Part shown: positions 25,883-35,130 of the stretch, one piece after another
How the letters are laid out: each line of letters opens with the position of its first letter
Numbering within the stretch: the stretch's first letter is position 1
Assembly: GCF_039839375.1 (NCBI RefSeq)
Contig: NZ_JBDOQU010000014.1
Span: 68,458-132,457, forward strand
Source: JBDOQU01 sp039839375
Lineage (GTDB): Bacteria > Pseudomonadota > Alphaproteobacteria > DSM-16000 > Inquilinaceae
Direction of reading: 5' to 3'
DNA: 64,000 nucleotides
Program-made: the position numbers and the translations under genes
The notes under the pieces: generated by a model
Database searches by the model: none
The model's input: only the letters and a program-made list of their open reading frames with translations
Told to the model about the DNA's origin: nothing

Positions 25883-27121
25883 ATGAAGTTTTGTTCCCGC
25901 GCAACCATCCTCGCCGCCTGCGGAGCCGCCGGCCTGACCGCGGCCGGCGCATCGGCCCAGGAGGCGGAGGTCATCCACTGGTGGACTTCCGGCAGTGAAT
26001 CCGAAGCGATCGGCGTCTTCGTCGATGCGTTCGAGGAACGAGGCGGAACCTGGATCGACAGCGCAGTGGTCAGCGGCGACGCGGCGCAGGGGCTGGCGTT
26101 GAGCCGGATCCTTGGCGGCGACCCGCCGACGGCGATGCAATGGAACATCGGCGTCGACATCCTGAACCTGGCGCAGCAGGGCGTGCTGAACGACATCGAC
26201 GAGGTGGCGGTGCGGGAAGGCTGGGCCGACGTGCTGCCGCCGATCGTCGTCGAGCGCGCGACCTACGAAGGGAAGTTCGTCGCCGCGCCGGTCAACATCC
26301 ACGGCGCCAACTGGATGTGGTACAGCCCCGCCGTGTTCGAGGAAGCGGGCGCCGAAGTGCCGCGAACCTGGGACGAATTCTTCGTAGCCGCCGACAAGAT
26401 CCGCGAAGCCGGCTTCATCCCGCTGGCGCTGGGCGGGCAGCCCTGGCAGGAACAGCTTCTGTTCGGCGCGGTTCTGGCCGGCGTCGGCGGGAACGATCTC
26501 TACCGCCGCGTCTATGAGGACCGCGACCCGGAGGCCGCGTCCAGCCCGGAGATGCTGGCGGTGCTGGAGACGATGGGCCGCCTGCGCGCCTATGTCGACG
26601 AAGGCAGCCCCGGACGGAACTGGAACGACGCGACCAATCTGGTGCTGACCGGCCAGGCCGGGATGCAGATCATGGGCGACTGGGCGAAGGGAGAGTTCGA
26701 GGCCGCGGGCATGACCGCCGGCGAGGATTTCGGGTGCGCCATGGCCCCCGGCAACGAGGATTCCTACATCCTGGTGGTTGACGTGTTCGCTTTCCCGAAG
26801 ACCGACGATCCGGCCCAGATCGAGGCGCAGCACATGCTGGCTGACGTGATGCTCGACCCCGAGGTCCAGGTCCGCTTCAACGAGGTCAAGGGTTCCGTTC
26901 CGGTCCGACAGGACGTCTCGCTGGAGGGCATGGATATCTGCTCCCAGCAGGCGATGGAGATCCTGGCCGATCCGGCACACCATCTGCCCAACCCGGCTCT
27001 TGCGCTGAGCGGCGACCTGGAAGGCGCGCTCAACGACGTCCTCACCCAGTTCTGGAACACGCCGGACATGCCGGCTGAAGAGGCGGCGGCCATGCTGGCC
27101 GACGCGATCTCCTCCCTGTAG
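25883..27121 (+). CDS. Carbohydrate ABC transporter substrate-binding protein (CUT1 family)
   Basis: A 412-residue secreted protein with a signal peptide of about 25 residues ending ASAQ. The mature part starts with VIHWWTSGSESEAIGVFVDAFEE and contains YSPAVFEEAGAEVPRTWDEFF and AGMQIMGDWAKGEFE, all typical of family-1 sugar binders for oligosaccharides or glycosides. First gene of a LacI-controlled operon with two permeases, an ATPase, an isomerase and a dehydrogenase. The sugar is unknown. Confidence 0.88.
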   Translation: MKFCSRATILAACGAAGLTAAGASAQEAEVIHWWTSGSESEAIGVFVDAFEERGGTWIDSAVVSGDAAQGLALSRILGGDPPTAMQWNIGVDILNLAQQGVLNDIDEVAVREGWADVLPPIVVERATYEGKFVAAPVNIHGANWMWYSPAVFEEAGAEVPRTWDEFFVAADKIREAGFIPLALGGQPWQEQLLFGAVLAGVGGNDLYRRVYEDRDPEAASSPEMLAVLETMGRLRAYVDEGSPGRNWNDATNLVLTGQAGMQIMGDWAKGEFEAAGMTAGEDFGCAMAPGNEDSYILVVDVFAFPKTDDPAQIEAQHMLADVMLDPEVQVRFNEVKGSVPVRQDVSLEGMDICSQQAMEILADPAHHLPNPALALSGDLEGALNDVLTQFWNTPDMPAEEAAAMLADAISSL

Positions 27122-27126
27122 CGCAA

Positions 27127-27180
27127 ACTCCCCTCCACCCATCGGCGGGTCCGCCGTTCGATGGGTGGAGGGAGTCTTTT
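27127..27180 (+). terminator. Very stable hairpin with T-run between binding protein and permease genes
   Basis: ACTCCCCTCCACCCATCG (27127-27144) pairs with 27159-27175 over 17 bp with one bulge, capped by an inner GGCGG/CCGCC stem, and is followed by CTTTT. It lies between co-directional operon genes, so it probably acts as a leaky terminator and 3' stabiliser, giving more binding protein than membrane components. Confidence 0.8.
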
Positions 27181-27199
27181 CGATAGGGGAGCGAGTACC

Positions 27200-28087
27200 A
27201 TGCCGACCGCACGCAGCCATTTCCGGTTCCGCAACCTGCCGGCCAAGGCGACGGTGGCCCCGACGGTCGTGGTCATGGCCGTGTGCTTCTATGGCTGCAT
27301 CCTCTGGACGATCTACATCTCCATGACCGCGTCCGGGATGCTGCCCAGCTACGAGTTCGTCGGGTTCGACCAGTATTCGCGGCTGTTCGACACCCGCCGC
27401 TGGGCCATCGCCTTCACCAACATGTTCGTCTTTGGCGGCCTGTTCATCGGGATATCGCTCGTCCTCGGCTTCGGGCTCGCCGTCGCCGTCGATCAGCGCG
27501 TCCGGCTGGAGGGGGCGTTCCGCACCATCTTCCTCTATCCGCTCGCGATGTCCTTCGTGGTGACGGGGCTGGTCTGGCAGTGGCTCCTGAACCCCACGCT
27601 GGGCATCCAGGACCTGATGCGCGACCTGGGCTTCGAAAACTTCACCTTCGACTGGATCGTCGATCGGGAGATGGCGATCTACACGCTGGTCATCGCGGCG
27701 GTCTGGCAGGCGTCGGGGCTAATCATGGCGCTGATGCTGGCCGGCCTGCGCGGGATAGATGCCGAGATCTGGCGCGCCACGCGGATCGAGGGCATCCATC
27801 CGGCCCGCGTCTACTGGCACGTCATCCTGCCGATGCTCCGCCCCACGGTCATGACCTGCGTCGTCATCCTGGCGATCGCGGTGGTGAAGAGCTACGACCT
27901 TGTCGTCGCCATGACCAATGGCGGGCCGGGCAACGCCAGCGACCTGCCGGCAAAGTTCGTGGTCGACTTCACCTTCCAGAGGGCCAATCTCGGCCTCGCC
28001 TCCGCTGCGGCGGTGATCATGCTGGTCACTGTGGCCGCCGCGCTGGCGCCCTATCTCTATCTCGGCTTCGGGAGGAAGGGGCGGTGA
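27200..28087 (+). CDS. Sugar ABC transporter permease 1 (CUT1)
   Basis: A 295-residue permease with six predicted helices and the EAA loop EIWRATRIEGIHPARVYWHVILPMLRP near residue 200. The ATG at 27200 was chosen because GGGGAGCGAG precedes it; an upstream in-frame ATG lies within the hairpin stem. Its stop overlaps the next start (GTGA at 28084). Confidence 0.88.
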   Translation: MPTARSHFRFRNLPAKATVAPTVVVMAVCFYGCILWTIYISMTASGMLPSYEFVGFDQYSRLFDTRRWAIAFTNMFVFGGLFIGISLVLGFGLAVAVDQRVRLEGAFRTIFLYPLAMSFVVTGLVWQWLLNPTLGIQDLMRDLGFENFTFDWIVDREMAIYTLVIAAVWQASGLIMALMLAGLRGIDAEIWRATRIEGIHPARVYWHVILPMLRPTVMTCVVILAIAVVKSYDLVVAMTNGGPGNASDLPAKFVVDFTFQRANLGLASAAAVIMLVTVAAALAPYLYLGFGRKGR

Positions 28088-28986
28088 CCGACGCTACGAT
28101 CATGGCGCGCCCGGCCGCGCCGGCGCGGCGCAAGCGCCGGCTGAAGCCGGCCCGCATCGGCATCTACCTGTTCCTGGTCAGCACGGCGCTGTTCTTCGCG
28201 ACGCCGCTCTACATCATGCTGATCACGTCGCTCAAGACGATGGAGGAGATCAGGTACGGCTCCATCTTCTCGCTGCCCCAGGGGCTCAATTTCGAACCCT
28301 GGGTCACGGCCTGGAGTTCCGCCTGCACCGGCGTTTTCTGCGAAGGCATCCAGGTCGGCTTCTGGAACTCCATGCAGATCATGATCCCAAGCGTCGTGCT
28401 GTCGGTGCTGCTGGGCGCGCTCAACGGCTACGCACTCTCGCTCTGGCGGTTCCGGGGCGCGAACCTGATCCTCACCCTGCTGATGCTGGGCGCCTTCATC
28501 CCTTATCAGGTGATCTTGCTGCCGCTGGTCCGGATATCCAGCGTGCTGGGCCTCTACAGCACCCTGCCGGGCGTCATCCTGATCCATGTCATCTTCGGCC
28601 TGCCGATCCTCACCCTCATCTTCCGGAACTTCTACGCCGGCATTCCGGTGGAGATCGTGAAAGCGGCGCGGGTTGATGGCGGCGGGTTCTTCACGATCTT
28701 CTTCAGGATCATGCTGCCGATGTCGCCGGCGATCATCGTCGCGGCCGTCATCCTCCAGGTCACCGGCATCTGGAACGACTACCTGCTCGGCCTGATCTTC
28801 GCGGGGCGGGAGAACCTGCCGATGACCGTCCAGCTCAACAACATCGTCAACACGACGTTCGGGCAGCGCGCCTACAACGTCAACATGGCCGCGACCATGC
28901 TGACCGCGATCCCGCCGCTCGTCGTCTACTTCCTCTCCGGCAAATATTTCGTCCGCGGCATCACCGCGGGCGCTGTGAAAGGCTGA
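28084..28986 (+). CDS. Sugar ABC transporter permease 2 (CUT1)
   Basis: A 300-residue MalG-like permease starting at GTG 28084. A basic N-terminal tail precedes six predicted helices; the EAA loop is EIVKAARVDGGGFFTIFFRIMLPMSPA. An ATG at 28102 would shorten the tail by six residues. An extra pair of Cys (ACTGVFCEG) sits in the first periplasmic loop, as seen in some alpha-glucoside-type permeases. Confidence 0.88.
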   Translation: MTDATIMARPAAPARRKRRLKPARIGIYLFLVSTALFFATPLYIMLITSLKTMEEIRYGSIFSLPQGLNFEPWVTAWSSACTGVFCEGIQVGFWNSMQIMIPSVVLSVLLGALNGYALSLWRFRGANLILTLLMLGAFIPYQVILLPLVRISSVLGLYSTLPGVILIHVIFGLPILTLIFRNFYAGIPVEIVKAARVDGGGFFTIFFRIMLPMSPAIIVAAVILQVTGIWNDYLLGLIFAGRENLPMTVQLNNIVNTTFGQRAYNVNMAATMLTAIPPLVVYFLSGKYFVRGITAGAVKG

Positions 28987-28991
28987 TCGCA

Positions 28992-30077
28992 ATGCAGGGT
29001 GTCCGCATCCGCCAGGTCGACAAGCGCTACGGCCAGCTTCAGGTGCTGAAGGATCTTTCCCTTGAGGTCGAACCCGGAGATTTCACTGTCCTGCTGGGCC
29101 CGTCCGGCTGCGGAAAGTCGACGCTCCTGAGCGCCATCGCCGGCCTGGACGACATCACGTCCGGCACGATCGAGATCGGCGGGCGCGACGTGACCGATCT
29201 GGAGCCGAAGGATCGCGGGATCGCGATGGTCTTCCAGTCCTACGCGCTCTACCCGACCATGACGGTGCGCGAGAACCTGTCCTTCGGGCTGCGCATGAAC
29301 AAGGTCCAGCGGGACGAGATCGACCGGCGCGTCACGCGCGCGGCGGATCTCCTGCAGATCGACGATCTGCTGGATCGCAGGCCCAGCCAGCTTTCCGGCG
29401 GCCAGCGCCAGCGGGTCGCCATCGGCCGGGCGCTGGTCCGGGAAGCCGGCATCTTCCTCTTCGATGAGCCGCTATCCAACCTGGACGCCAAGCTGCGCGT
29501 CGAGATGAGGGTGGAGATCAAGAAGCTGCACGACCGGCTGGGCATGACGGCGATCTATGTCACCCACGATCAGATCGAGGCGATGACCATGGCGACGCGG
29601 ATCGCCGTAATGCGCCAGGGACGGATCGAACAGTACGCCGAACCGCAGGAGCTCTACGACCGTCCGCAGACGCTTTTCGTGGCAGGGTTCATCGGCTCCC
29701 CGGCCATGAACTTCCTGCCCGCCACGCTCCGCCAGCGGGACGGCGGCGTGGTCGCGGAGGTGGAGGGCCACGACCTGCCGCTCCATGACGATGTGTTCTC
29801 CCGGCCTGTCGAGGACGGGATGAAGGCGATCCTCGGCGTCCGGCCGGAACATATCGCCCCTGCCGATGGGGCCGACGGCCGGTATGTGCAGTCGGCGGCG
29901 CCGGTCATGACGGAGCCGATGGGCGCGGATTCTCTGGGCTGGTTCGATTTCGGCGGCCGGCAGATCGCGGTGCGCCTCGTCCCGGAGCGGGCCCGCTCGC
30001 TGGAGCCGGACCAGAAGCTGGCCTTCGACCTGCGCAAATCCTCCGTCTTCTGCCAGACGACCGAAGAACGGCTCTGA
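28992..30077 (+). CDS. Sugar ABC transporter ATP-binding protein (MalK/UgpC type)
   Basis: A 361-residue ATPase: Walker A GPSGCGKST, signature LSGGQRQR, Walker B FLFDEPLSNLDAKLR, H-loop VTHDQIEA, plus a C-terminal TOBE domain containing FIGSPAMNF and LGVRPEHI. It begins 5 bp after the permease stop. It energises the permease pair; the MalK-type C-terminal domain can also take regulatory input. Confidence 0.92.
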   Translation: MQGVRIRQVDKRYGQLQVLKDLSLEVEPGDFTVLLGPSGCGKSTLLSAIAGLDDITSGTIEIGGRDVTDLEPKDRGIAMVFQSYALYPTMTVRENLSFGLRMNKVQRDEIDRRVTRAADLLQIDDLLDRRPSQLSGGQRQRVAIGRALVREAGIFLFDEPLSNLDAKLRVEMRVEIKKLHDRLGMTAIYVTHDQIEAMTMATRIAVMRQGRIEQYAEPQELYDRPQTLFVAGFIGSPAMNFLPATLRQRDGGVVAEVEGHDLPLHDDVFSRPVEDGMKAILGVRPEHIAPADGADGRYVQSAAPVMTEPMGADSLGWFDFGGRQIAVRLVPERARSLEPDQKLAFDLRKSSVFCQTTEERL

Positions 30078-30098
30078 TCCTAAGAGAAAGATGATCCC

Positions 30099-30866
30099 AT
30101 GAACCCCGTCGACATCCTGTCGTTCCAGCTCTACAGCCTGCGACGCTATCGCGACCTGCCGGCGCAGCTCGATCTCCTGGCCGGGATCGGCTACCGGCAT
30201 GTCGAGACCATCATGCCCCATTACGACGACGCGGCGGGAACCCGGCGGTTGCTGGACGATAGGGGGTTGGCCGCCCCCACCGGACATTTCTCGATGGCGG
30301 CGCTGCGGGAACGGCCGGAATGGATCGTCGCCGTGGCGCATGAGATCGGCCTTCGGCAGATCGTCATGCCGGCCCTTCCGGAAGAAGAAAGGAAGGGCGA
30401 TGCCGGTCATTGGCGGCGGGTCGGGGCGGAGTTGGGTGGCATCGCCCGCCGCCTCGCCGATTCCGGCCTGACCGTCGCCTATCACAATCACGATTGGGAA
30501 CTGGCGGTCCTCGAGGACGGGCGGAGTGCGCTGGAACACCTGTTCGACGGCGCGGAGGGAACGCCGCTCCGCTGGCAGGTCGATGTCGCCTGGCTGGTTC
30601 GGGGCGGCGGCGATCTCGATTGGTGGATCGGCCGCCATGGCGACCGCATCGTCTCCTGCCACGTCAAGGACATGGCCCCGGAAGGGGAGAATGTTGAGGA
30701 GGATGGCTGGGCCGATGTCGGCGACGGCGTCCTGCCCTGGGACTCCTTCTGGCGCGCGTGCCGCGAGGCCGGCGCGGAGTGGATGGTGGTGGAGCACGAC
30801 AACCCGCAAAGGTTTGAACGCTTCGCCGAACGAAGCTTCGCCGCGCTCCGCGCCCTCGCGGCCTGA
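30099..30866 (+). CDS. Sugar isomerase/epimerase-like TIM-barrel protein
   Basis: A 255-residue AP-endonuclease-2 / xylose-isomerase-like barrel. Metal-binding positions are visible: His-Asn-His-Asp with Glu (YHNHDWE), Asp and His (WQVDVAW, SCHVKDMAP) and the terminal Glu (VVEHDNP). Such proteins isomerise or epimerise sugars or keto-sugars, and partner with Gfo/Idh/MocA dehydrogenases. The adjacent dehydrogenase gene suggests it acts on a 3-keto or inosose-like intermediate. Exact reaction unknown. Confidence 0.85.
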   Translation: MNPVDILSFQLYSLRRYRDLPAQLDLLAGIGYRHVETIMPHYDDAAGTRRLLDDRGLAAPTGHFSMAALRERPEWIVAVAHEIGLRQIVMPALPEEERKGDAGHWRRVGAELGGIARRLADSGLTVAYHNHDWELAVLEDGRSALEHLFDGAEGTPLRWQVDVAWLVRGGGDLDWWIGRHGDRIVSCHVKDMAPEGENVEEDGWADVGDGVLPWDSFWRACREAGAEWMVVEHDNPQRFERFAERSFAALRALAA

Positions 30867-30908
30867 CCCATTCGATAGTCCAAGCATCAGAAATTCCGAG
30901 GCGGAATC

Positions 30909-32078
30909 ATGGATCCCATCACCGTCGGCGTCATCGGCTGCGGCAATATCAGCGACGCCTATTTCCAGGGCGCGCGCCGGTTCGACATATTGAAGGTCAA
31001 GGCGTGCGCCGACCTTCGCGAGGAAGTCGCGAAGGCGCAGGCGGCGAAGTACGGCGTCCAGTCGGTGCCTTTCGACCGGCTGCTGGCCGACCCGGAGATC
31101 GACCTCGTCGTCAATCTCACCGTTCCCCTTTCCCACGCGGCGATCGGGATCGAGGCGGCGAGCGCCGGGAAGCACGTCTATTCCGAAAAGCCCTTCGCGG
31201 TGACGGCGGAGGAGGCGCGGGGCCTCATGGCGGCGGCGGCCGAACATGGCGTCCGCCTGGGCTGCGCGCCGGACACCTTCATGGGCGGTGCGCACCAGGC
31301 GGCGCGGAAGCTGCTGGATGACGGCGTCATCGGTCGGCCGGTGGGCGGCGCCGTCTGCGTGATGTCGCGGGGCATGGAGCATTGGCATCCCAATCCCGAA
31401 TTTTTCTTCAAGCGCGGCGGTGGCCCGATGCTGGATGTCGGACCCTATTATGTGACGGAGCTGGTCAATCTCTACGGGCCTGTCCGGCGGGTGGTCGCCA
31501 GCGCATCGGCCGCCTTCCCGCGCCGGACCGTGACCAGCCAGCCGCTCCATGGCGCGGAGATCGAGGTCGAGGTGCCGACCAGCGTCCATGGCGTGCTGGA
31601 TTTCGCCAACGGCGCGACGGTCAGCCTGTCGGCGAGTTGGGACGTGTGGACCCACGGCCGCAACCCGATCGAGATCTACGGAACGGAAGGATCGATGCTG
31701 GTCCCCGACCCGAACTTCTTCGGCGGGACGCCCAGGGTCTCGGTCCGGGGCGGCGGCTGGGAGGACAGGGATATCTCCGCCCATCCCTTCGGCCTCCCCA
31801 ACCGGGACAATAACGGCCAGAAGGTCGCGGACTACCGCGCGATCGGCGTCGTCGATATGGCATGGGCGATCCGCCAGGGCCGGCCCCATCGCGCCAACGC
31901 TGATCTTGCCCTCCACGTGCTTGAGGTGCTGGAGGCGTTCGAGAGATCGTCGGTCGAGGGTCGCCACATCGTCATCGATAGCGCCTGCGACCGGCCGGCC
32001 GCCATCGCTACGGGGCAGGGGGAGGAGGTCTTCTCCGGCCTGTCCGGTTCGCTGCTGGCGAAGGCCGCCGCGGTGTAG
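30909..32078 (+). CDS. Gfo/Idh/MocA-family oxidoreductase
   Basis: A 389-residue NAD(P)-dependent dehydrogenase. Residues 5-20 carry the Rossmann loop GVIGCGNIS, residue 95 region the catalytic SEKP Lys, and GGGPMLDVGPYYVTEL the family's C-domain motif. Members oxidise sugars, glycosides or cyclitols, often at C3. Encoded after the CUT1 importer and the TIM-barrel isomerase, it likely performs the first oxidation of the imported sugar. Substrate unknown. Confidence 0.87.
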   Translation: MDPITVGVIGCGNISDAYFQGARRFDILKVKACADLREEVAKAQAAKYGVQSVPFDRLLADPEIDLVVNLTVPLSHAAIGIEAASAGKHVYSEKPFAVTAEEARGLMAAAAEHGVRLGCAPDTFMGGAHQAARKLLDDGVIGRPVGGAVCVMSRGMEHWHPNPEFFFKRGGGPMLDVGPYYVTELVNLYGPVRRVVASASAAFPRRTVTSQPLHGAEIEVEVPTSVHGVLDFANGATVSLSASWDVWTHGRNPIEIYGTEGSMLVPDPNFFGGTPRVSVRGGGWEDRDISAHPFGLPNRDNNGQKVADYRAIGVVDMAWAIRQGRPHRANADLALHVLEVLEAFERSSVEGRHIVIDSACDRPAAIATGQGEEVFSGLSGSLLAKAAAV

Positions 32079-32171
32079 GCGGCCCGGAAGCTGGCGGTCT
32101 CGCGTCCGGAAGGTGCTAATAACGTGAGAAAGACCCACACAATCGCCTGAACGGCGCAAGCGTGATCATCG

Positions 32172-33233
32172 ATGTCCCGACCCACCCTCAAGACCCTCGC
32201 CCGGCAGCTAGGCCTTTCCGTCACCACCGTTTCGCGTGCGCTGAAGGATGGCGACGACGTCAGCCCAGAGACGATCGAGCTGGTGAAGGAGCGGGCGCGG
32301 CTGGTCGGCTACCGCCCCAATCTGCGCGGCATCAGCCTCCGCACCGGCCGGACCAGCCGCATCTGCGCCATCCTGCCGGTGCCGACGATCGGCGATCTGG
32401 GCGATATCGGCTTCGTCGCCCTGATCGAGGGCATCATGATGGCCCTTCAGGAGACGCAATACAGCCTGACCGTGCTGCCCCAGCTCCCGGGGGACGAGGA
32501 GATGGGCCATATCCGGAACGTGGTCGAGGCCCAGATGGCCGACGGGCTGATCTTCACCCGCACCAAGCCGCAGGACGAGCGGGCGAAATACCTGATCGAG
32601 AAGAAGTTCCCCTTCGTCGCCTTCGGGCGAACGGAATTGTTCACGCCGTTCCCCTATCTGGACATCGACAATGAGGAGATCGGGTATGAGGCGACGCTTC
32701 GGCTGATCGGGCTGGGCCACCGGCGGATCGCGCTCATCAACCCGCCGCGCGAATACACCTATTCCGGCCATCGGGTCCTGGGATACCGCCGCGCTTTGTC
32801 GGAACGGGCGCTGCCGTTCGACGACGCGCTGATCCACTACAACGATCTGGGCGCCGGCGCCGGTCGGGCCGCCGCGATCGATCTGTGTGGCATCGCCGAT
32901 CCGCCGACCGCCTATGTCTGCGCCAACGCGCTCTCCGTCATGGGGCTGATAACGGGCTTGCGCGAATGCGGGCGGGAGATCGGGCGGGACGCGACGGTTA
33001 TCGGTTTCGATGGAACGCCGATGACCGCCTACTATAACCCGCCCATCACCACCTACTACGCCTCCCTTCCCGATGCCGGGCGAAGGCTGGCGGAACTGCT
33101 GATCGAGGCCATCGCCGGCGCCGACCCGGCCACCCTGCGGGAAGTCTGGAAGGCGGAGCTGATCGAGCGCCAGTCCGACAGGCTGGGCGCGGGGCTTCGG
33201 TCTCAGGCGGCGGATTCCAGTCTTTCCAGATAG
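32172..33233 (+). CDS. LacI-family transcriptional repressor
   Basis: A 353-residue repressor. N-terminal LacI headpiece (TLKTLARQLGLSVTTVSRALKDGDDVSPETIELVKERA) with hinge helix, then a periplasmic-binding-protein-like effector domain (HRRIALINPPREYTYSGHRVLGYRRAL, VIGFDGTPM). It is co-directional with the operon it most likely controls through the palindromes at 25737 and 25791. Its 3' end overlaps the convergent GntR gene by 31 bp. Confidence 0.92.
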   Translation: MSRPTLKTLARQLGLSVTTVSRALKDGDDVSPETIELVKERARLVGYRPNLRGISLRTGRTSRICAILPVPTIGDLGDIGFVALIEGIMMALQETQYSLTVLPQLPGDEEMGHIRNVVEAQMADGLIFTRTKPQDERAKYLIEKKFPFVAFGRTELFTPFPYLDIDNEEIGYEATLRLIGLGHRRIALINPPREYTYSGHRVLGYRRALSERALPFDDALIHYNDLGAGAGRAAAIDLCGIADPPTAYVCANALSVMGLITGLRECGREIGRDATVIGFDGTPMTAYYNPPITTYYASLPDAGRRLAELLIEAIAGADPATLREVWKAELIERQSDRLGAGLRSQAADSSLSR

Positions 33234-34219
33234 GGCAGATCGTCGGGCTGAAACTCCCGGACGATCAGGTCGATGCGGGCGATGGCCCGGTCTCGGCTGA
33301 CGCGCAGATGGTGCTCCAGCGCCTCGGCCGCGTTGTCGATCCTGCCCCTCTCCAGCCTGTCCACGATCTCCAGATGTTCGGGCAGGAAGGGCTCGGCCTT
33401 GAACAGCCGGGGCGTCCAGCGATAGAGGAAGCGGTGGGCGATCAGCAGCGACTGGTGCAGCGTGATCGCCTGCATCAGCGTGCCGTTGCCGCAATGGCCC
33501 AGCAGCGCCATGTGCATCTCCTCCTCGAGCTGGTCCAGCGTCGAGCCGGCGATGCCTTCCCCGTCGCCGATCGCGGATTCCAGGCTGCGGCGCATGTCCT
33601 GGAGAAAGCTGGCCGGTACGTTGGGTGCGGCCTTGGCGAGGGCCACCGGCTCCAGCAGCCAGCGCAGCTCGTAAAGCTCGCCCACATGGTCGGGCGACAG
33701 GGAGGGCGCGTACCAGCGCGACCGGTCGTCCTTGCGGATCAGCCCCCGCTGCTGCAACCGGCCGACGACATCCCGCGTGACCGTCCGGCTGACCCGGTAG
33801 TGGCGGGCAAGCTCCGCCTCGTTGACCCGCCAGTCGGCGAAGGCGATGCGGGCGATGATCTCGCTCTCCACCTCACCGTAGATTCGCTCCCAGCTCGATG
33901 ACGACAGCAACCGGAGATCGACCTCCTTCGGCGGAGAGATCCGAGGGCCGGACGATTCCGGCCGGTGGGCCGACCGCACCCTGAACCCCCGGCCGGCCGC
34001 CTTCTCGACCAGCCCCTGCCGCTCCAGCTCCATCAGCGCCTGCCGCGCCGGCGCGCGGCTGACCCCGAACTGGGTGGCGAGGGTGAGTTCCCGGAGCTTC
34101 GTCCCGTCGGGCAGCGCGCCCGTCTCGATCTGGCCGGCGACGATGTCGAACACCCGCTGGTAGAGCCTCGGCGCGGCCCCGGACTCCGGCCGCGTTCTTC
34201 CCTGACGATGATCTGGCAT
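33203..34219 (-). CDS. GntR/FCD-family regulator with two winged-helix domains
   Basis: A 338-residue regulator, about 100 residues longer than usual FCD-GntR proteins. First winged helix at residues 18-83 (GTKLRELTLATQFGVSRAPARQALMELERQGLV). Second at about 108-172 (INEAELARHYRVSRT-like segment reading VNEAELARHYRVSRTVTRDV). FCD domain from about 176 (LYELRWLLEPVALAKA, HLEIVDRLERG). The ATG at 34219 is used, not the adjacent TTG. It is divergent from the SDR/Ldh2/TRAP operon and probably controls it. The tandem DNA-binding architecture is the notable feature. Confidence 0.88.
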   Translation of the reverse strand: MPDHRQGRTRPESGAAPRLYQRVFDIVAGQIETGALPDGTKLRELTLATQFGVSRAPARQALMELERQGLVEKAAGRGFRVRSAHRPESSGPRISPPKEVDLRLLSSSSWERIYGEVESEIIARIAFADWRVNEAELARHYRVSRTVTRDVVGRLQQRGLIRKDDRSRWYAPSLSPDHVGELYELRWLLEPVALAKAAPNVPASFLQDMRRSLESAIGDGEGIAGSTLDQLEEEMHMALLGHCGNGTLMQAITLHQSLLIAHRFLYRWTPRLFKAEPFLPEHLEIVDRLERGRIDNAAEALEHHLRVSRDRAIARIDLIVREFQPDDLPYLERLESAA

Positions 34220-34324
34220 CAAGCTTTCTCTGGTGTGGCCGGACTTTCGGCTTGCCCGGGCAAGATAGCCCGTCTCTCCCGCCCATCACATTTCCATTGT
34301 GTCTGAAGCGATCTTACTGAATAG

Positions 34325-34332
34325 TGTGCACA
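34325..34332. promoter_or_regulatory. Short palindrome in the GntR/SDR divergent region
   Basis: TGTGCACA in an A/T-rich setting between the divergent GntR and SDR genes. It is a candidate regulator half-site only; the short length makes it weak evidence. Confidence 0.3.
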
Positions 34333-34386
34333 TAAGACAATAACGGCGACGACGAAGCGCCGACGGACAGGAGGATGCGCGGCGGC

Positions 34387-35130
34387 ATGGATCAGCGGCT
34401 CCACGGAAAGCGCGCCCTGGTGACGGGGGCGGGCCAGGGCATCGGCAGGGCGATCGTGCTCGCCTTCGCCCGCGAGGGCGCTGAGGTGATCGCCGCCAGC
34501 CGAACCCTCTCCAAGATGCGCGACCTGCCGGAGATCGCGCCGTCCGTGACGCCGATCGCGCTCGACGTCACGGACGGCGACGCCGTCGCCCGGACGGTGG
34601 CGGAGGCGGGAAGGGTGGACGTGCTGGTCAACTGCGCCGGCTGGGTCCATTCCGGCACGGTGCTGGAATGCGGCGACGAGGATTGGGCGCGAAGCTTCGA
34701 CCTGAACGTCACCGCGCCCTTCCGGCTGATCCGCGCCGTTCTGCCGGGCATGGCGGAACGCCGCGCCGGCTCCATCATCAACGTCGCGTCGGTCGCTTCC
34801 AGCATCACCGGCGTCGCCGGCCGGGCCGCCTACGGCGCCAGCAAGGCGGCGATGATCGGTCTGACCAAGGCGGTCGCGCGGGATTTCATCCGGTCGGCCG
34901 TGCGCTGCAATGCCCTTTGCCCCGGCACGACCCATTCGCCCTCACTGGAGGAGAGGATCCAGGCGACGGCCGATCCCGAAGCGACGCGGCGGGATTTCGT
35001 CGCGCGCCAGCCCATGGGGCGGCTGGGCACGGTGGAGGAGATGGCGGCCGCCGCCCTCTACCTTGCGGGCGACGAATCCGCCTTCACGACGGGGCAGCTC
35101 TTCGTCATCGACGGGGGGCAGACGCTATGA
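34387..35130 (+). CDS. SDR-family sugar-acid dehydrogenase
   Basis: A 247-residue short-chain dehydrogenase. TGAGQGIG is the cofactor motif; the catalytic Ser/Tyr/Lys appear as NVASVASSI and YGASK. NCAGWVHSGTVLEC and CPGTTHSPSLEERI closely recall 2-keto-3-deoxy-L-fuconate dehydrogenases, and also type-2 3-hydroxybutyrate dehydrogenase. The ATG at 34387 gives the standard N-terminus; an ATG at 34375 abuts AGGAGG with no spacer. It leads an operon with Ldh2 and a TRAP transporter, arguing for a sugar-acid substrate. Confidence 0.82.
   Translation: MDQRLHGKRALVTGAGQGIGRAIVLAFAREGAEVIAASRTLSKMRDLPEIAPSVTPIALDVTDGDAVARTVAEAGRVDVLVNCAGWVHSGTVLECGDEDWARSFDLNVTAPFRLIRAVLPGMAERRAGSIINVASVASSITGVAGRAAYGASKAAMIGLTKAVARDFIRSAVRCNALCPGTTHSPSLEERIQATADPEATRRDFVARQPMGRLGTVEEMAAAALYLAGDESAFTTGQLFVIDGGQTL

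Noticed and set aside
29472..32159. Very long open frame (about 895 codons) on the minus strand opposite the ATPase, isomerase and dehydrogenase genes
   Set aside because: It is antisense to three well-supported genes; its composition is Arg/His/Asp-rich low-quality sequence typical of reverse-strand frames in high-GC DNA.
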